The notes beneath the pieces were generated by a model. The model saw only the letters and a program-made list of their open reading frames with translations. It was not told the origin of the DNA and searched no databases. Positions 1-5,002 of a stretch of 5,002 nucleotides of DNA are shown here, piece by piece. Where the stretch lies: contig JANYCM010000072.1 in NCBI GenBank assembly GCA_025360285.1, positions 1 through 5,002 on the forward strand, written 5' to 3'. The position numbers and the translations under genes are program-made. This DNA is from Sphingomonadales bacterium. GTDB taxonomy: Bacteria; Pseudomonadota; Alphaproteobacteria; Sphingomonadales; Sphingomonadaceae. How positions within the stretch are numbered: the stretch's first letter is position 1; every line of letters starts with the position of its first letter.

Positions 1-37
1 AAAACGTCTTTGAGCGACAGAAGGTTGAGTGACGAGA

Positions 38-517
38 ATGGCGACGGTCGAAAAGCTGCCCATGCTGGCAGAAGGTCATGCGGTATTGGCGACGACGCTG
101 AAGCGTCTGAAGGAGATCGAGCGTCCCGAGGTCGTCGAGCAGATCGAAGTCGCTCGCGCCCATGGCGATCTGTCGGAAAACGCCGAATATCATGCCGCCA
201 AGGAGCGGCAGGGCCAGATCGAGGCGCAGGTCATTGAGCTGGAGGACCAGCTGGCGCGCGCCGTGATTATCGATCCGACGATGTTGTCGGGCGACAAGGT
301 GGTGTTCGGCGCCACCGTCCATCTGCTCGACGAAGATGACAAAAAGATTGTTTATCAGATTGTTGGCCACACCGAGGCGGATGCCCGGCGCGGCCGCATT
401 TCCTATTCCTCGCCGCTTGGCCGGGCCCTGATCAGCCGCCGGGTGGGGGAAGAGGTCGAGGTGACGACGCCGTCGGGCGATCGTTACTACACGATCGAGA
501 GCCTGGAGTTTATTTGA
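38..517 (+). CDS. greA: Transcription elongation factor GreA
   Basis: GreA enters the secondary channel of backtracked RNA polymerase and stimulates cleavage of the extruded RNA 3' end, rescuing stalled elongation in the cytoplasm. The 159-residue product has the family's usual length and both domains. The N-terminal coiled-coil hairpin (about 8-78) carries the near-invariant tip segment ARAHGDLSENAEYHAAKE, with D44 and E47 matching E. coli D41 and E44, which coordinate the catalytic Mg2+. The C-terminal FKBP-like domain (about 84-158) contains SPLGRALI. The ATG at 38 is preferred because alphaproteobacterial GreA proteins typically begin MATVEK; a GTG at 29 in the same frame would add three residues. 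Purine-rich sequence (AAGG at 21-24, GACGAG at 31-36) precedes it. The rhomboid gene follows after 24 bases, so co-transcription is plausible. The promoter is not identifiable and probably lies before the window. Confidence 0.96.
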   Translation: MATVEKLPMLAEGHAVLATTLKRLKEIERPEVVEQIEVARAHGDLSENAEYHAAKERQGQIEAQVIELEDQLARAVIIDPTMLSGDKVVFGATVHLLDEDDKKIVYQIVGHTEADARRGRISYSSPLGRALISRRVGEEVEVTTPSGDRYYTIESLEFI

Positions 518-530
518 TCGGCACTGTCAT

Positions 531-536
531 AGGGGG
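531..536 (+). promoter_or_regulatory. Ribosome binding site of the rhomboid gene
   Basis: AGGGGG lies five bases before the ATG at 542, within the 24-base gap after greA. It fixes the start of the rhomboid gene and shows that this gene has its own ribosome entry site rather than depending on coupling to greA. Confidence 0.6.
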
Positions 537-541
537 TCGCT

Positions 542-1243
542 ATGAAACCCTATAAGCCGCCAAAAGCCATTGTAACCAATGTGTTGATCGGCCTGTGCGT
601 TGCTGTGCAGGCCGCAGTGGCCCTGGGCGGTGGGGGCTTTGGGGCGGCGCTGGATGCCAATTTCGGCCTGGTGCCGGCGCGGATCGCGGCGGCGGTGTAT
701 GGTGGCCCTGACCTGTTGCCGGCAGCTGTAACGCTGATAACCCATATGTTTCTGCATGGCGGCTGGCTGCATCTGGGTCTCAACATGCTGTTTCTGGCCT
801 GGGTCGGCAAATATGTCGAATGGGTTGCCGGCGGCCGGGTGCTGAGCTTTTTGTTCGTTGCCGGCGGCATTGCCGGGGGTCTCTTGCAGGTTGTGGTTGA
901 CCCCAAAAGCCTTGCCTCGGTGATCGGTGCCAGCGGTGCCATTGCGGCAGTTTTCGCCGGCTATGCCGTGCTTTTTTCCCGCAATCGCGTCATTTCCCGC
1001 TCGGTGCTTGGCGTGGCTGTGCCGGGCGAAGCGTTGAAGGCTCTGTGGTATGCCGCGACCTGGATCGGCCTGCAACTGCTCACCGCGCTGGCCTTCAACA
1101 CTGGGCCCGGCGGCGGTCAAATCGCCATCTGGACGCATATCGGCGGCTTTATTGCCGGGCTGTTGCTTGTCCAGCCCTGGGCCCGCGGCCCGCGCCGCCT
1201 GCTGGTCAATCCGGGCGATTCCGGGCTGATCGACGATGATTGA
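542..1243 (+). CDS. Rhomboid family intramembrane serine protease
   Basis: This is a 233-residue inner-membrane protease expected to cut transmembrane segments of other membrane proteins; its substrate cannot be told from sequence. Rhomboid signatures are all present. The FLHGGWLHLGLNM stretch holds the HxxxN motif (H77, N81; N81 is the expected oxyanion residue). GASG places the nucleophile at S131 in the fourth membrane segment, and WTHIGGF places the general base at H199 in the sixth. Hydrophobic segments lie at roughly 9-30, 60-90, 98-118, 126-146, 168-186 and 195-212, giving the six-helix bacterial core like E. coli GlpG but without an N-terminal cytoplasmic domain. A short charged tail ends in DDD. 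The start is the ATG at 542, with a strong AGGGGG ribosome site. The gene lies 24 bases after greA and converges on the sigma factor gene. Family assignment is secure; the exact role is unknown. Confidence 0.93.
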   Translation: MKPYKPPKAIVTNVLIGLCVAVQAAVALGGGGFGAALDANFGLVPARIAAAVYGGPDLLPAAVTLITHMFLHGGWLHLGLNMLFLAWVGKYVEWVAGGRVLSFLFVAGGIAGGLLQVVVDPKSLASVIGASGAIAAVFAGYAVLFSRNRVISRSVLGVAVPGEALKALWYAATWIGLQLLTALAFNTGPGGGQIAIWTHIGGFIAGLLLVQPWARGPRRLLVNPGDSGLIDDD

Positions 1244-1265
1244 GCCGGGCCCCTAATGGCCCGGC
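1244..1265. terminator. GC hairpin between convergent genes, possible bidirectional terminator
   Basis: GCCGGGCC (1244-1251) and GGCCCGGC (1258-1265) form a perfect 8-bp stem around a 6-base CCTAAT loop. The hairpin starts on the base after the rhomboid stop codon and lies 11 bases past the stop of the convergent sigma factor gene. The position suits termination for both units. Neither strand shows a following T-run, so a classic intrinsic terminator is not proven; it may instead protect RNA 3' ends. Confidence 0.5.
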
Positions 1266-1276
1266 ATGGCAGACAG

Positions 1277-1840
1277 TCATGCTAACCGCAGTTCCTGCAC
1301 CATGGGCGCTTTGCCCAAAATCAGCCGGGCGTGAAATAGCCGGGTCTTGACAGTATTTTGCGGACATTCCGCCAGTTCGGCGATTTCGCCGAGCGATTTG
1401 CCCTCGAAATAGCATAACCAGACCGCTTCTCGCTGGTCGATCGACAGGGCACCCAGCGCGGAACGCAGGGTCGTCGCTGCCGATGCCTGCGCGGCGCAGT
1501 CGAAAGGGTTGGGGGTGTCGTCGGCCAGATTTGCATGGCTGTTCATAACCGGTTCGCCGGTCATGGGGGCCTCGCGCTGCTTGCGCAGCCAGTCGATCGC
1601 CTTGTTGCGCACGATTCGGCGCAGCCAGCCATGGGCGTTACCGTGGCCGTCAAACTGGCCGGATTGTGTCCACAGGGCGACAAAGGCATCATCGACTGCA
1701 TCTTCGGCAGCGCTGCGGTCTCCCGCCAGCAAGCCGGTGGCATAGCGGACCAATTCCGGCCGGACGGCGCGATACAGCCGGGAAAAGGCCGCGCGGTCGC
1801 CGTTGGCGATGGCCTGCAATTCGCTTTCTATCATCGGCAT
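1277..1840 (-). CDS. ECF-type (sigma-70 family) RNA polymerase sigma factor
   Basis: This 187-residue protein should direct RNA polymerase to a specific promoter set. Region 2 spans about residues 10-90 (AAFSRLYRAVRPELVRYA, AEDAVDDAFVALW, then GWLRRIVRNKAIDWLRKQR). Region 4 spans about 124-176 (LGALSIDQREAVWLCYFEG, then a helix-turn-helix with SLGEIAELAECPQNTVKTRL). A 35-residue linker joins them and regions 1 and 3 are absent, as in ECF sigmas. The ATG at 1840 is chosen because GGGGGA (1848-1853 on the minus strand) lies seven bases before it; an in-frame ATG at 1834 would be poorly spaced, and the longer frame back to 1900 runs through the upstream gene. The stop of the upstream methyltransferase-like gene is two bases away, so translational coupling is likely. 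No anti-sigma gene lies next to it. ECF subgroup and target promoters are not recognised. Confidence 0.9.
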   Translation of the reverse strand: MPMIESELQAIANGDRAAFSRLYRAVRPELVRYATGLLAGDRSAAEDAVDDAFVALWTQSGQFDGHGNAHGWLRRIVRNKAIDWLRKQREAPMTGEPVMNSHANLADDTPNPFDCAAQASAATTLRSALGALSIDQREAVWLCYFEGKSLGEIAELAECPQNTVKTRLFHARLILGKAPMVQELRLA

Positions 1841-1842
1841 GG

Positions 1843-2664
1843 TCAGATCCCCCGTTGCTGGATCGCCGGCGCGGGCCGCAGCACGCACCAGACAAGGCAA
1901 TTGCTTTCATCGTTACAGAATTGCGCGCTGAACCCGGCGTCTGCGGCGAGGCGGAGCAGCGCTGGCTCGGCATGAACATGCGGGTGCCAATCAAGGCAGG
2001 CCCGCGCCCAGCCGGCGCCCATATGGTGCGGCAGCAACGCCGACAGGATCGCGGTGCCGGTCGGCGCCAGGGCGCGGCGCAATGCGGTCAATCGCTGCCG
2101 CAGCGCCGCTGCGTCGGCGGTATCGGCAAGACCCGGCGCGCAGAACAGATCGAACGCCGCGCCGGGTTCGGCGGTGTGCTGGGGCAGGCGGGCAAGCTGG
2201 TTATCGATCTTGGTGACGTTCGCCTGGTCGCGGCCGTGGAGTACGCCATCGCCGATCGCGCCGTCATCCCCGACCAGGCAGATTTTCAAGCCGTCACGCC
2301 AGGCGCGGGCAATCCATTGATCGGCAAAGTGCCGACGGTCGCGCAGCGCCCGCATAATGGCGAGCCGGTTGCTGGCCTTCGTCAAGTTGCTGCCCGTGGG
2401 GCTCATGGGCGGCATATCGGGCGTGTCGCTAGCGCCGAAGCCATGGCCACCCGGCCGGTAGAGTGGCGCTTCAAGCAGCAACTGGTGGAGCATGTGCCCC
2501 GCCAGCGCCGCCCGCGCCGGCGCAAGCTGGCAGCCCTGCATATGAATGCCATCAAGCATGCCGACGAGCAGGTTCAGACCCTGATCGGTGTTGCCGCGTT
2601 CGATCTCGCCCAGCACCTGATCATAGAAGCGGGCATAACGCTGGGTGGGTGTCGCTGTGGTCAT
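1843..2664 (-). CDS. PhcB-like (3-hydroxy fatty acid methyl ester family) methyltransferase-like protein, divergent
   Basis: This 273-residue, probably cytoplasmic protein has the layout of the SAM-dependent methyltransferase family that includes PhcB-type makers of 3-hydroxypalmitic acid methyl ester. An N-terminal helical part (about 8-66) leads into LLLEAPLYR and a Gly/Asp-rich stretch (62-85), where the family usually has a 'DPxTRRxxxKPRGYAGD'-like motif. A segment SNRLAIMRALRDRR (98-111) precedes the fold. The Rossmann-like core follows: KICLVGDDGAIGDG (127-140) at motif I, VTKID (150-154) at motif II, FDLFCAPGL (171-179), LAPTGTAILSALLP (199-212), and LDWHPHVHAEPALLRLAAD (224-242), resembling the family's DWHLIYR segment. 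These matches are from recalled family patterns. Motif I lacks a normal GxGxG loop, so SAM binding is uncertain. The gene heads a unit with the downstream sigma factor. The ATG at 2664 has only a weak ribosome site. It could be a non-catalytic binding protein instead. Confidence 0.6.
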   Translation of the reverse strand: MTTATPTQRYARFYDQVLGEIERGNTDQGLNLLVGMLDGIHMQGCQLAPARAALAGHMLHQLLLEAPLYRPGGHGFGASDTPDMPPMSPTGSNLTKASNRLAIMRALRDRRHFADQWIARAWRDGLKICLVGDDGAIGDGVLHGRDQANVTKIDNQLARLPQHTAEPGAAFDLFCAPGLADTADAAALRQRLTALRRALAPTGTAILSALLPHHMGAGWARACLDWHPHVHAEPALLRLAADAGFSAQFCNDESNCLVWCVLRPAPAIQQRGI

Positions 2665-2693
2665 GCAACTGGTCTACCCAGGGGCCGAAACGC

Positions 2694-2726
2694 CAGCGTG
2701 AGGGCAGCGTCAAACCAGCGTCAAAA
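2694..2726. repeat. Three tandem 11-bp direct repeats, probable regulator-binding site
   Basis: Three head-to-tail units begin at 2694, 2705 and 2716: CAGCGTGAGGG, CAGCGTCAAAC and CAGCGTCAAAA. The first six bases and the eighth base are identical in all three, and the last two units share their first ten bases. An 11-bp period puts each unit on the same DNA face. OmpR/PhoB and SARP winged-helix proteins are known to bind direct repeats of about this period, and a SARP-like regulator gene starts 54 bases further on. The array begins 29 bases before the start of the divergent methyltransferase-like gene, so it could serve both directions. Read on the minus strand, the last two units contain TTGACG, which resembles a -35 box. 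Confidence 0.65.
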
Positions 2727-2768
2727 ATTCCTGCCAAATTCGTAAATTGCGCATTAAGCTGAATTTTC

Positions 2769-2773
2769 GGGGG
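2769..2773 (+). promoter_or_regulatory. Ribosome binding site that selects the GTG start of the regulator
   Basis: GGGGG lies seven bases before the GTG at 2781, good spacing for that start. An ATG at 2776 in another frame is only two bases from it and opens an 11-residue frame ending at 2811. An in-frame stop at 2760-2762 rules out any longer N-terminus for the regulator. Confidence 0.6.
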
Positions 2774-2780
2774 CAATGAC

Positions 2781-4448
2781 GTGGGCGATGGCAAGTTCCT
2801 TCTTGATTTGATCGGGCCGTTCCGGCTGCGCGCGCCGGGCGGCGGGCGGATCAACATTGCCAGTCGCAAAGGCCAGGCGTTGCTCGCCATGCTGGCGGTT
2901 GCCGGCAATGGCGAACGCACCCGCAGCTGGTTGCAGGGTCAGTTGTGGGGCAGCCGCGCGCCCGATCAGGCGCAGGCCAGCCTGCGCAGTGAAGTGTCGA
3001 CCTTGCGAACGCTGATCAACAGCGGCGGCGACGCCGTGCTGCATGCCGACAAGAATCGCATCTGGATCGATCTTGCCCGCATGACGGTTGACGCCCGCGA
3101 CGCGGATCAGTCCACTGGCGGCCATAGTTTCCTTGAGGGCCTCGATATTCCCGAGGAAGAGGCTTTTGAAGAATGGCTGCGCGACGAACGTGCGAGGCTG
3201 AAGGCGCGGCAGGATATGGCCGGGGTGCAGGCGGCGGCCGCAGCTCCGACAACGCCGGTGGCGAACTTCACGGCGCTGGCAGCGCTCGCCGTGCTGCCCT
3301 TCGCCAATCTGACGGGTGATCCGGCACAGAATTTTCTGGCCGAGGGGATCAGCGAAGATCTGATCGATCGGCTGGCCAGGCTGCGCTGGATGCCGATCAT
3401 AGCGCGCGGATCGAGCTTTGCGTTTCGGGAGCCTGATCCCGATCCGCGCCTGGTCGGGCGGGCATTGGGGGCACGTTATGTTGTCGAAGGTCGCCTGCGC
3501 CGCCAGGGCCGTGACCAGTTCTTGTCGGCGGCGCTGGCCGACAGTGAGAGCGGGCAAAGTCTGTGGTCGACAAAAATGGCTGTGCGCGACGCCGGTTCAA
3601 GCGAGCTCCTTGAAGATTTGCTGACAAACCTGACGGCGGCACTCGGCGGGCAGATCGATCAGCATGAGCAGGTTCGCGCCTTGCGCAAGCCGCAAAGCGA
3701 TCTGAACGTGCGTGACCTGATCTGGCGCGGGCGCTGGCATGCCAACCGGATGACGCGTGAGGATGCCGCCGCCGCCAGGGCGTGTTTTGATGCCGCCCTG
3801 GCGCAGGAACCCAAATCGCCCGAAGCGATCATTCAGAGTGTCTGGGCGCATGTCTGGGACATCTGGGCCCGGCGCGGTACCGAAGCCGAGATTTTGGAGG
3901 TGCGACAAAGGGCTCAAAAGGCGATTATCGCCGATTGTGACGATGCCCGCGGCCATATGCTGGCGGGCATTGCCGAGATCTGGCTGCACCAGCCGCTGCG
4001 TGCTGAAGCGCTGCTGCGCCGCGCCATCGATCTGAACCCCAGCCTGGCGATGGCGCATGCGCAATTGGGGGCTTCGCTGCGGGTGCGGGACGAAAATGCT
4101 GCGGCTGTGGCCTCACTCCGCGCCGCCATCCGGCTCAGCCCCAATGACCATGACATGTTCTTCATCGCCGGCGAACTGGCGGCGTCGCTGCTCATGCTCG
4201 GGGATCATGACGCGGCGCTGGTGGAGGCCGATCACGCTATTGCCCGGCGCCGTGGTTACTGGTTCCCCTATGTTATCAAGGTCAATGCGCTGGTGCGGCT
4301 GGGGCGAATAGCCGAGGCAAGGCAGGCGCTGGCCGAACTGCACGAGATCAAGGCGGACTTTCGGCCGGCCTTTATCCGCTGGTCACCCTTTGCCGATCCG
4401 AAAAATATCCGGTTTCTGGAAGATGGTTTGAACCAGGCTGCCGGCTGA
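2781..4448 (+). CDS. SARP-like transcriptional regulator with TolB-like and TPR domains
   Basis: This 555-residue, probably soluble transcription activator has no membrane helix. Residues 6-100 form a SARP/OmpR-type winged helix (FLLDLIGPFRLR, SRKGQALLAMLAV, LQGQLWG, QASLRSEVSTLRTLI). Residues 100-145 resemble a short part of the bacterial transcriptional activator domain (FLEGLDIPEEEAFEEWLRDER). A low-complexity Ala-rich linker follows. Residues 166-290 match the TolB-like segment often found with adenylate-cyclase-type or CadC-type regulators (LAVLPFANLTGDPAQNFLAEGISEDLIDRL, ARGSSFAF, VGRALGARYVVEGRLRRQG, SGQSLWS). Residues 317-530 are helical repeats, clearest as TPRs at about 391-424, 425-458, 459-492 and 496-530. 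TolB-like and TPR parts probably sense a partner or ligand. Translation starts at GTG; an in-frame stop at 2760 limits extension. It lies 54 bases from the 11-bp repeats and 42 bases before the P450 gene, its likely operon partner and target. Confidence 0.88.
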   Translation: MGDGKFLLDLIGPFRLRAPGGGRINIASRKGQALLAMLAVAGNGERTRSWLQGQLWGSRAPDQAQASLRSEVSTLRTLINSGGDAVLHADKNRIWIDLARMTVDARDADQSTGGHSFLEGLDIPEEEAFEEWLRDERARLKARQDMAGVQAAAAAPTTPVANFTALAALAVLPFANLTGDPAQNFLAEGISEDLIDRLARLRWMPIIARGSSFAFREPDPDPRLVGRALGARYVVEGRLRRQGRDQFLSAALADSESGQSLWSTKMAVRDAGSSELLEDLLTNLTAALGGQIDQHEQVRALRKPQSDLNVRDLIWRGRWHANRMTREDAAAARACFDAALAQEPKSPEAIIQSVWAHVWDIWARRGTEAEILEVRQRAQKAIIADCDDARGHMLAGIAEIWLHQPLRAEALLRRAIDLNPSLAMAHAQLGASLRVRDENAAAVASLRAAIRLSPNDHDMFFIAGELAASLLMLGDHDAALVEADHAIARRRGYWFPYVIKVNALVRLGRIAEARQALAELHEIKADFRPAFIRWSPFADPKNIRFLEDGLNQAAG

Positions 4449-4466
4449 TACGACAAGCCCGTATCA
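4446..4466. repeat. Perfect 7-bp inverted repeat between regulator and P450 genes
   Basis: TGATACG (4446-4452) and CGTATCA (4460-4466) are exact reverse complements around the 7-base spacer ACAAGCC. The left arm begins with the regulator's TGA stop codon, and the right arm ends 24 bases before the P450 start. It could be the operator of a dimeric repressor or activator acting on the P450 gene, or an RNA hairpin that dampens read-through. There is no T-run after it, so an intrinsic terminator is unlikely. Confidence 0.5.
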
Positions 4467-4490
4467 CATCGCACAAGGACAGAGCCGCCG

Positions 4491-5002
4491 ATGCCCCAGG
4501 TCAAATATTTCGCCGGCATTGCGGCGGCGCAAAAGGCAGCGGCGGCTGGGCCAGGGCCGCTCGACCCGTTTGATTTCAATGTGCTGGCGGAGAAATCGCG
4601 CTGGGCGCGCATCAAGTCGGCGATCACCGGGGCGCTGCTGGGGCCAATCTACGCCTTTTCGCGGGCCTTCATGCCGATCCTGCCGCTGGCCGGCCTGTTG
4701 CATGTGACCCGCGATGCCCAGGTGCGTGATATCCTGCTGCGGCCTGATGATTTCCGCACCCCCTTTGGTCCTGAAATGGCCGAATTGGCGGGCGGCGCGA
4801 CCTTTCTGCTCGGCCTGGATGGCGCCGAACATGATCGGCTGCACGCCCTGTTGCGGCAGGTGATCCGGCGCGACGACGGCGCGTTGATCGCCGGCTTGTC
4901 GACACGCTTTGCCAGTGCGCTGCTGGAAAACAGCGCCGGGCGGATTGATGTGGTTGGCGATTTGTTGAAGCGTGTGCCGGCCGAAATCTGCCTGCGCTAT
5001 TT
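4491..5002 (+). CDS. Cytochrome P450-like protein, N-terminal part (runs off window)
   Basis: The first 170 codons are present and the frame is open to the window edge. P450s are heme-thiolate monooxygenases; substrate cannot be inferred here. Evidence for the family: an N-terminal helical part (about 33-60), the beta/B-helix pattern LHVTRDAQVRDILLRPDDFRTPFGPEMAEL (70-99), the segment FLLGLDGAEHDRLHALLRQVIRRDD (105-129) at the C-helix position, and RIDVVGDLLKRVPAEICLRYF (151-171) at the D-helix region. The usual C-helix HxxxR reads H114-x3-H118, so the heme-propionate Arg is replaced. The heme Cys loop, I-helix and ExxR motif would lie beyond the window, so catalytic competence cannot be judged. 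The ATG at 4491 follows AAGGA (4475-4479) by 11 bases. The SARP-like regulator ends 42 bases upstream on the same strand, suggesting co-transcription or direct control. Confidence 0.78.
   Translation, partial: MPQVKYFAGIAAAQKAAAAGPGPLDPFDFNVLAEKSRWARIKSAITGALLGPIYAFSRAFMPILPLAGLLHVTRDAQVRDILLRPDDFRTPFGPEMAELAGGATFLLGLDGAEHDRLHALLRQVIRRDDGALIAGLSTRFASALLENSAGRIDVVGDLLKRVPAEICLRY

Larger units (their letters stand above)
2665..2780. promoter_or_regulatory. Divergent promoter region
   Basis: These 116 bases separate the start of the minus-strand methyltransferase-sigma unit from the plus-strand regulator-P450 unit, so both promoters should lie here. The region holds the 11-bp repeat array, then an AT-rich stretch (about 2723-2767, with AAATT at 2725, 2736 and 2744) that is distinctly poorer in GC than the flanking genes and is the likely melting zone. 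A weak inverted repeat, CTGG-N5-CCAG, sits at 2669-2681. No convincing -35/-10 pair for either direction was found, which would fit activator-dependent or ECF-dependent promoters. Confidence 0.6.

Noticed and set aside
1..32. Tail of an upstream gene ending at the TGA at 30-32 or the TGA at 11-13
   Set aside because: Too few codons to recognise. carB commonly precedes greA in related bacteria, but neither short tail could be matched to CarB with confidence.
29..37. Longer greA start at GTG 29
   Set aside because: The ATG at 38 gives the family's standard N-terminus and is the better start codon; the three extra residues are not typical.
527..1138. Minus-strand open frame of 203 codons opposite the rhomboid gene
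   Set aside because: The plus strand encodes an intact rhomboid core. The antisense product is a Gln/His/Arg-rich sequence without motifs.
1264..1282. Inverted repeat GCATG/CATGC near the sigma factor stop
   Set aside because: Only five base pairs with a 9-base loop, and it competes with the much stronger neighbouring hairpin at 1244-1265.
1666..2745. Long plus-strand open frame of 359 codons opposite the methyltransferase-sigma genes
   Set aside because: Its translation is rich in Arg and Gly and low in recognisable motifs, and it lies antisense to two genes with clear domain signatures. It is a by-product of high GC content.
2776..2811. Short open frame from ATG 2776 overlapping the regulator start
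   Set aside because: Only 11 residues, with the ribosome site too close to its ATG. It could in principle tune translation, but nothing else supports it.
2754..3557. Minus-strand open frame of 267 codons opposite the SARP-like regulator
   Set aside because: It shows no family signature, and it overlaps the winged-helix and TolB-like coding sequence, which is well supported.
1..5002. CRISPR arrays, tRNA or rRNA genes, insertion sequences
   Set aside because: No spaced repeat array, cloverleaf-like sequence, terminal inverted repeats or transposase motif was seen on either strand.

Overview
The window (5002 bases, GC-rich, dense genes with short gaps) looks like chromosomal DNA of an alphaproteobacterium, most likely a member of the Sphingomonadales. 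The main support is the N-terminus and overall sequence of the GreA protein, the style of the rhomboid protease, and the P450 type. This placement rests on recalled family resemblance, not on a database search.

Region 1 (1-1265, plus strand): greA, encoding the transcript cleavage factor, is followed 24 bases later by a six-helix rhomboid intramembrane serine protease with an intact Ser/His pair. An 8-bp perfect GC hairpin lies just after the rhomboid stop, in the 33-base gap between convergent genes.

Region 2 (1277-2664, minus strand): a two-gene unit. It starts with a methyltransferase-like protein that resembles the PhcB / '3-hydroxypalmitic acid methyl ester biosynthesis' family but has a degenerate SAM-binding loop. 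Its stop codon is two bases from the start of an ECF-type sigma factor, so the two are probably translationally coupled. No anti-sigma gene is adjacent.

Region 3 (2665-2780): a 116-base divergent intergenic region. It carries three head-to-tail 11-bp repeats (CAGCGT core at 2694, 2705 and 2716), the pattern expected for a winged-helix regulator of the OmpR/PhoB/SARP type.

Region 4 (2781-5002, plus strand): a GTG-started, 555-residue SARP-like regulator (winged helix, TolB-like segment, TPR repeats), then a 42-base gap with a 7-bp perfect inverted repeat, then the first 170 codons of a cytochrome P450-like protein that runs off the window.

The best candidate for something undescribed is the divergent locus 1277-5002. 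It combines two kinds of transcription control (an ECF sigma factor and a SARP-like activator) with two possible small-molecule or lipid-modifying enzymes (a PhcB-like methyltransferase and a P450), arranged around one repeat-type operator. A role in making or sensing a lipid-like signal is inference; the sequence shows only the domains, the gene order and the repeats.
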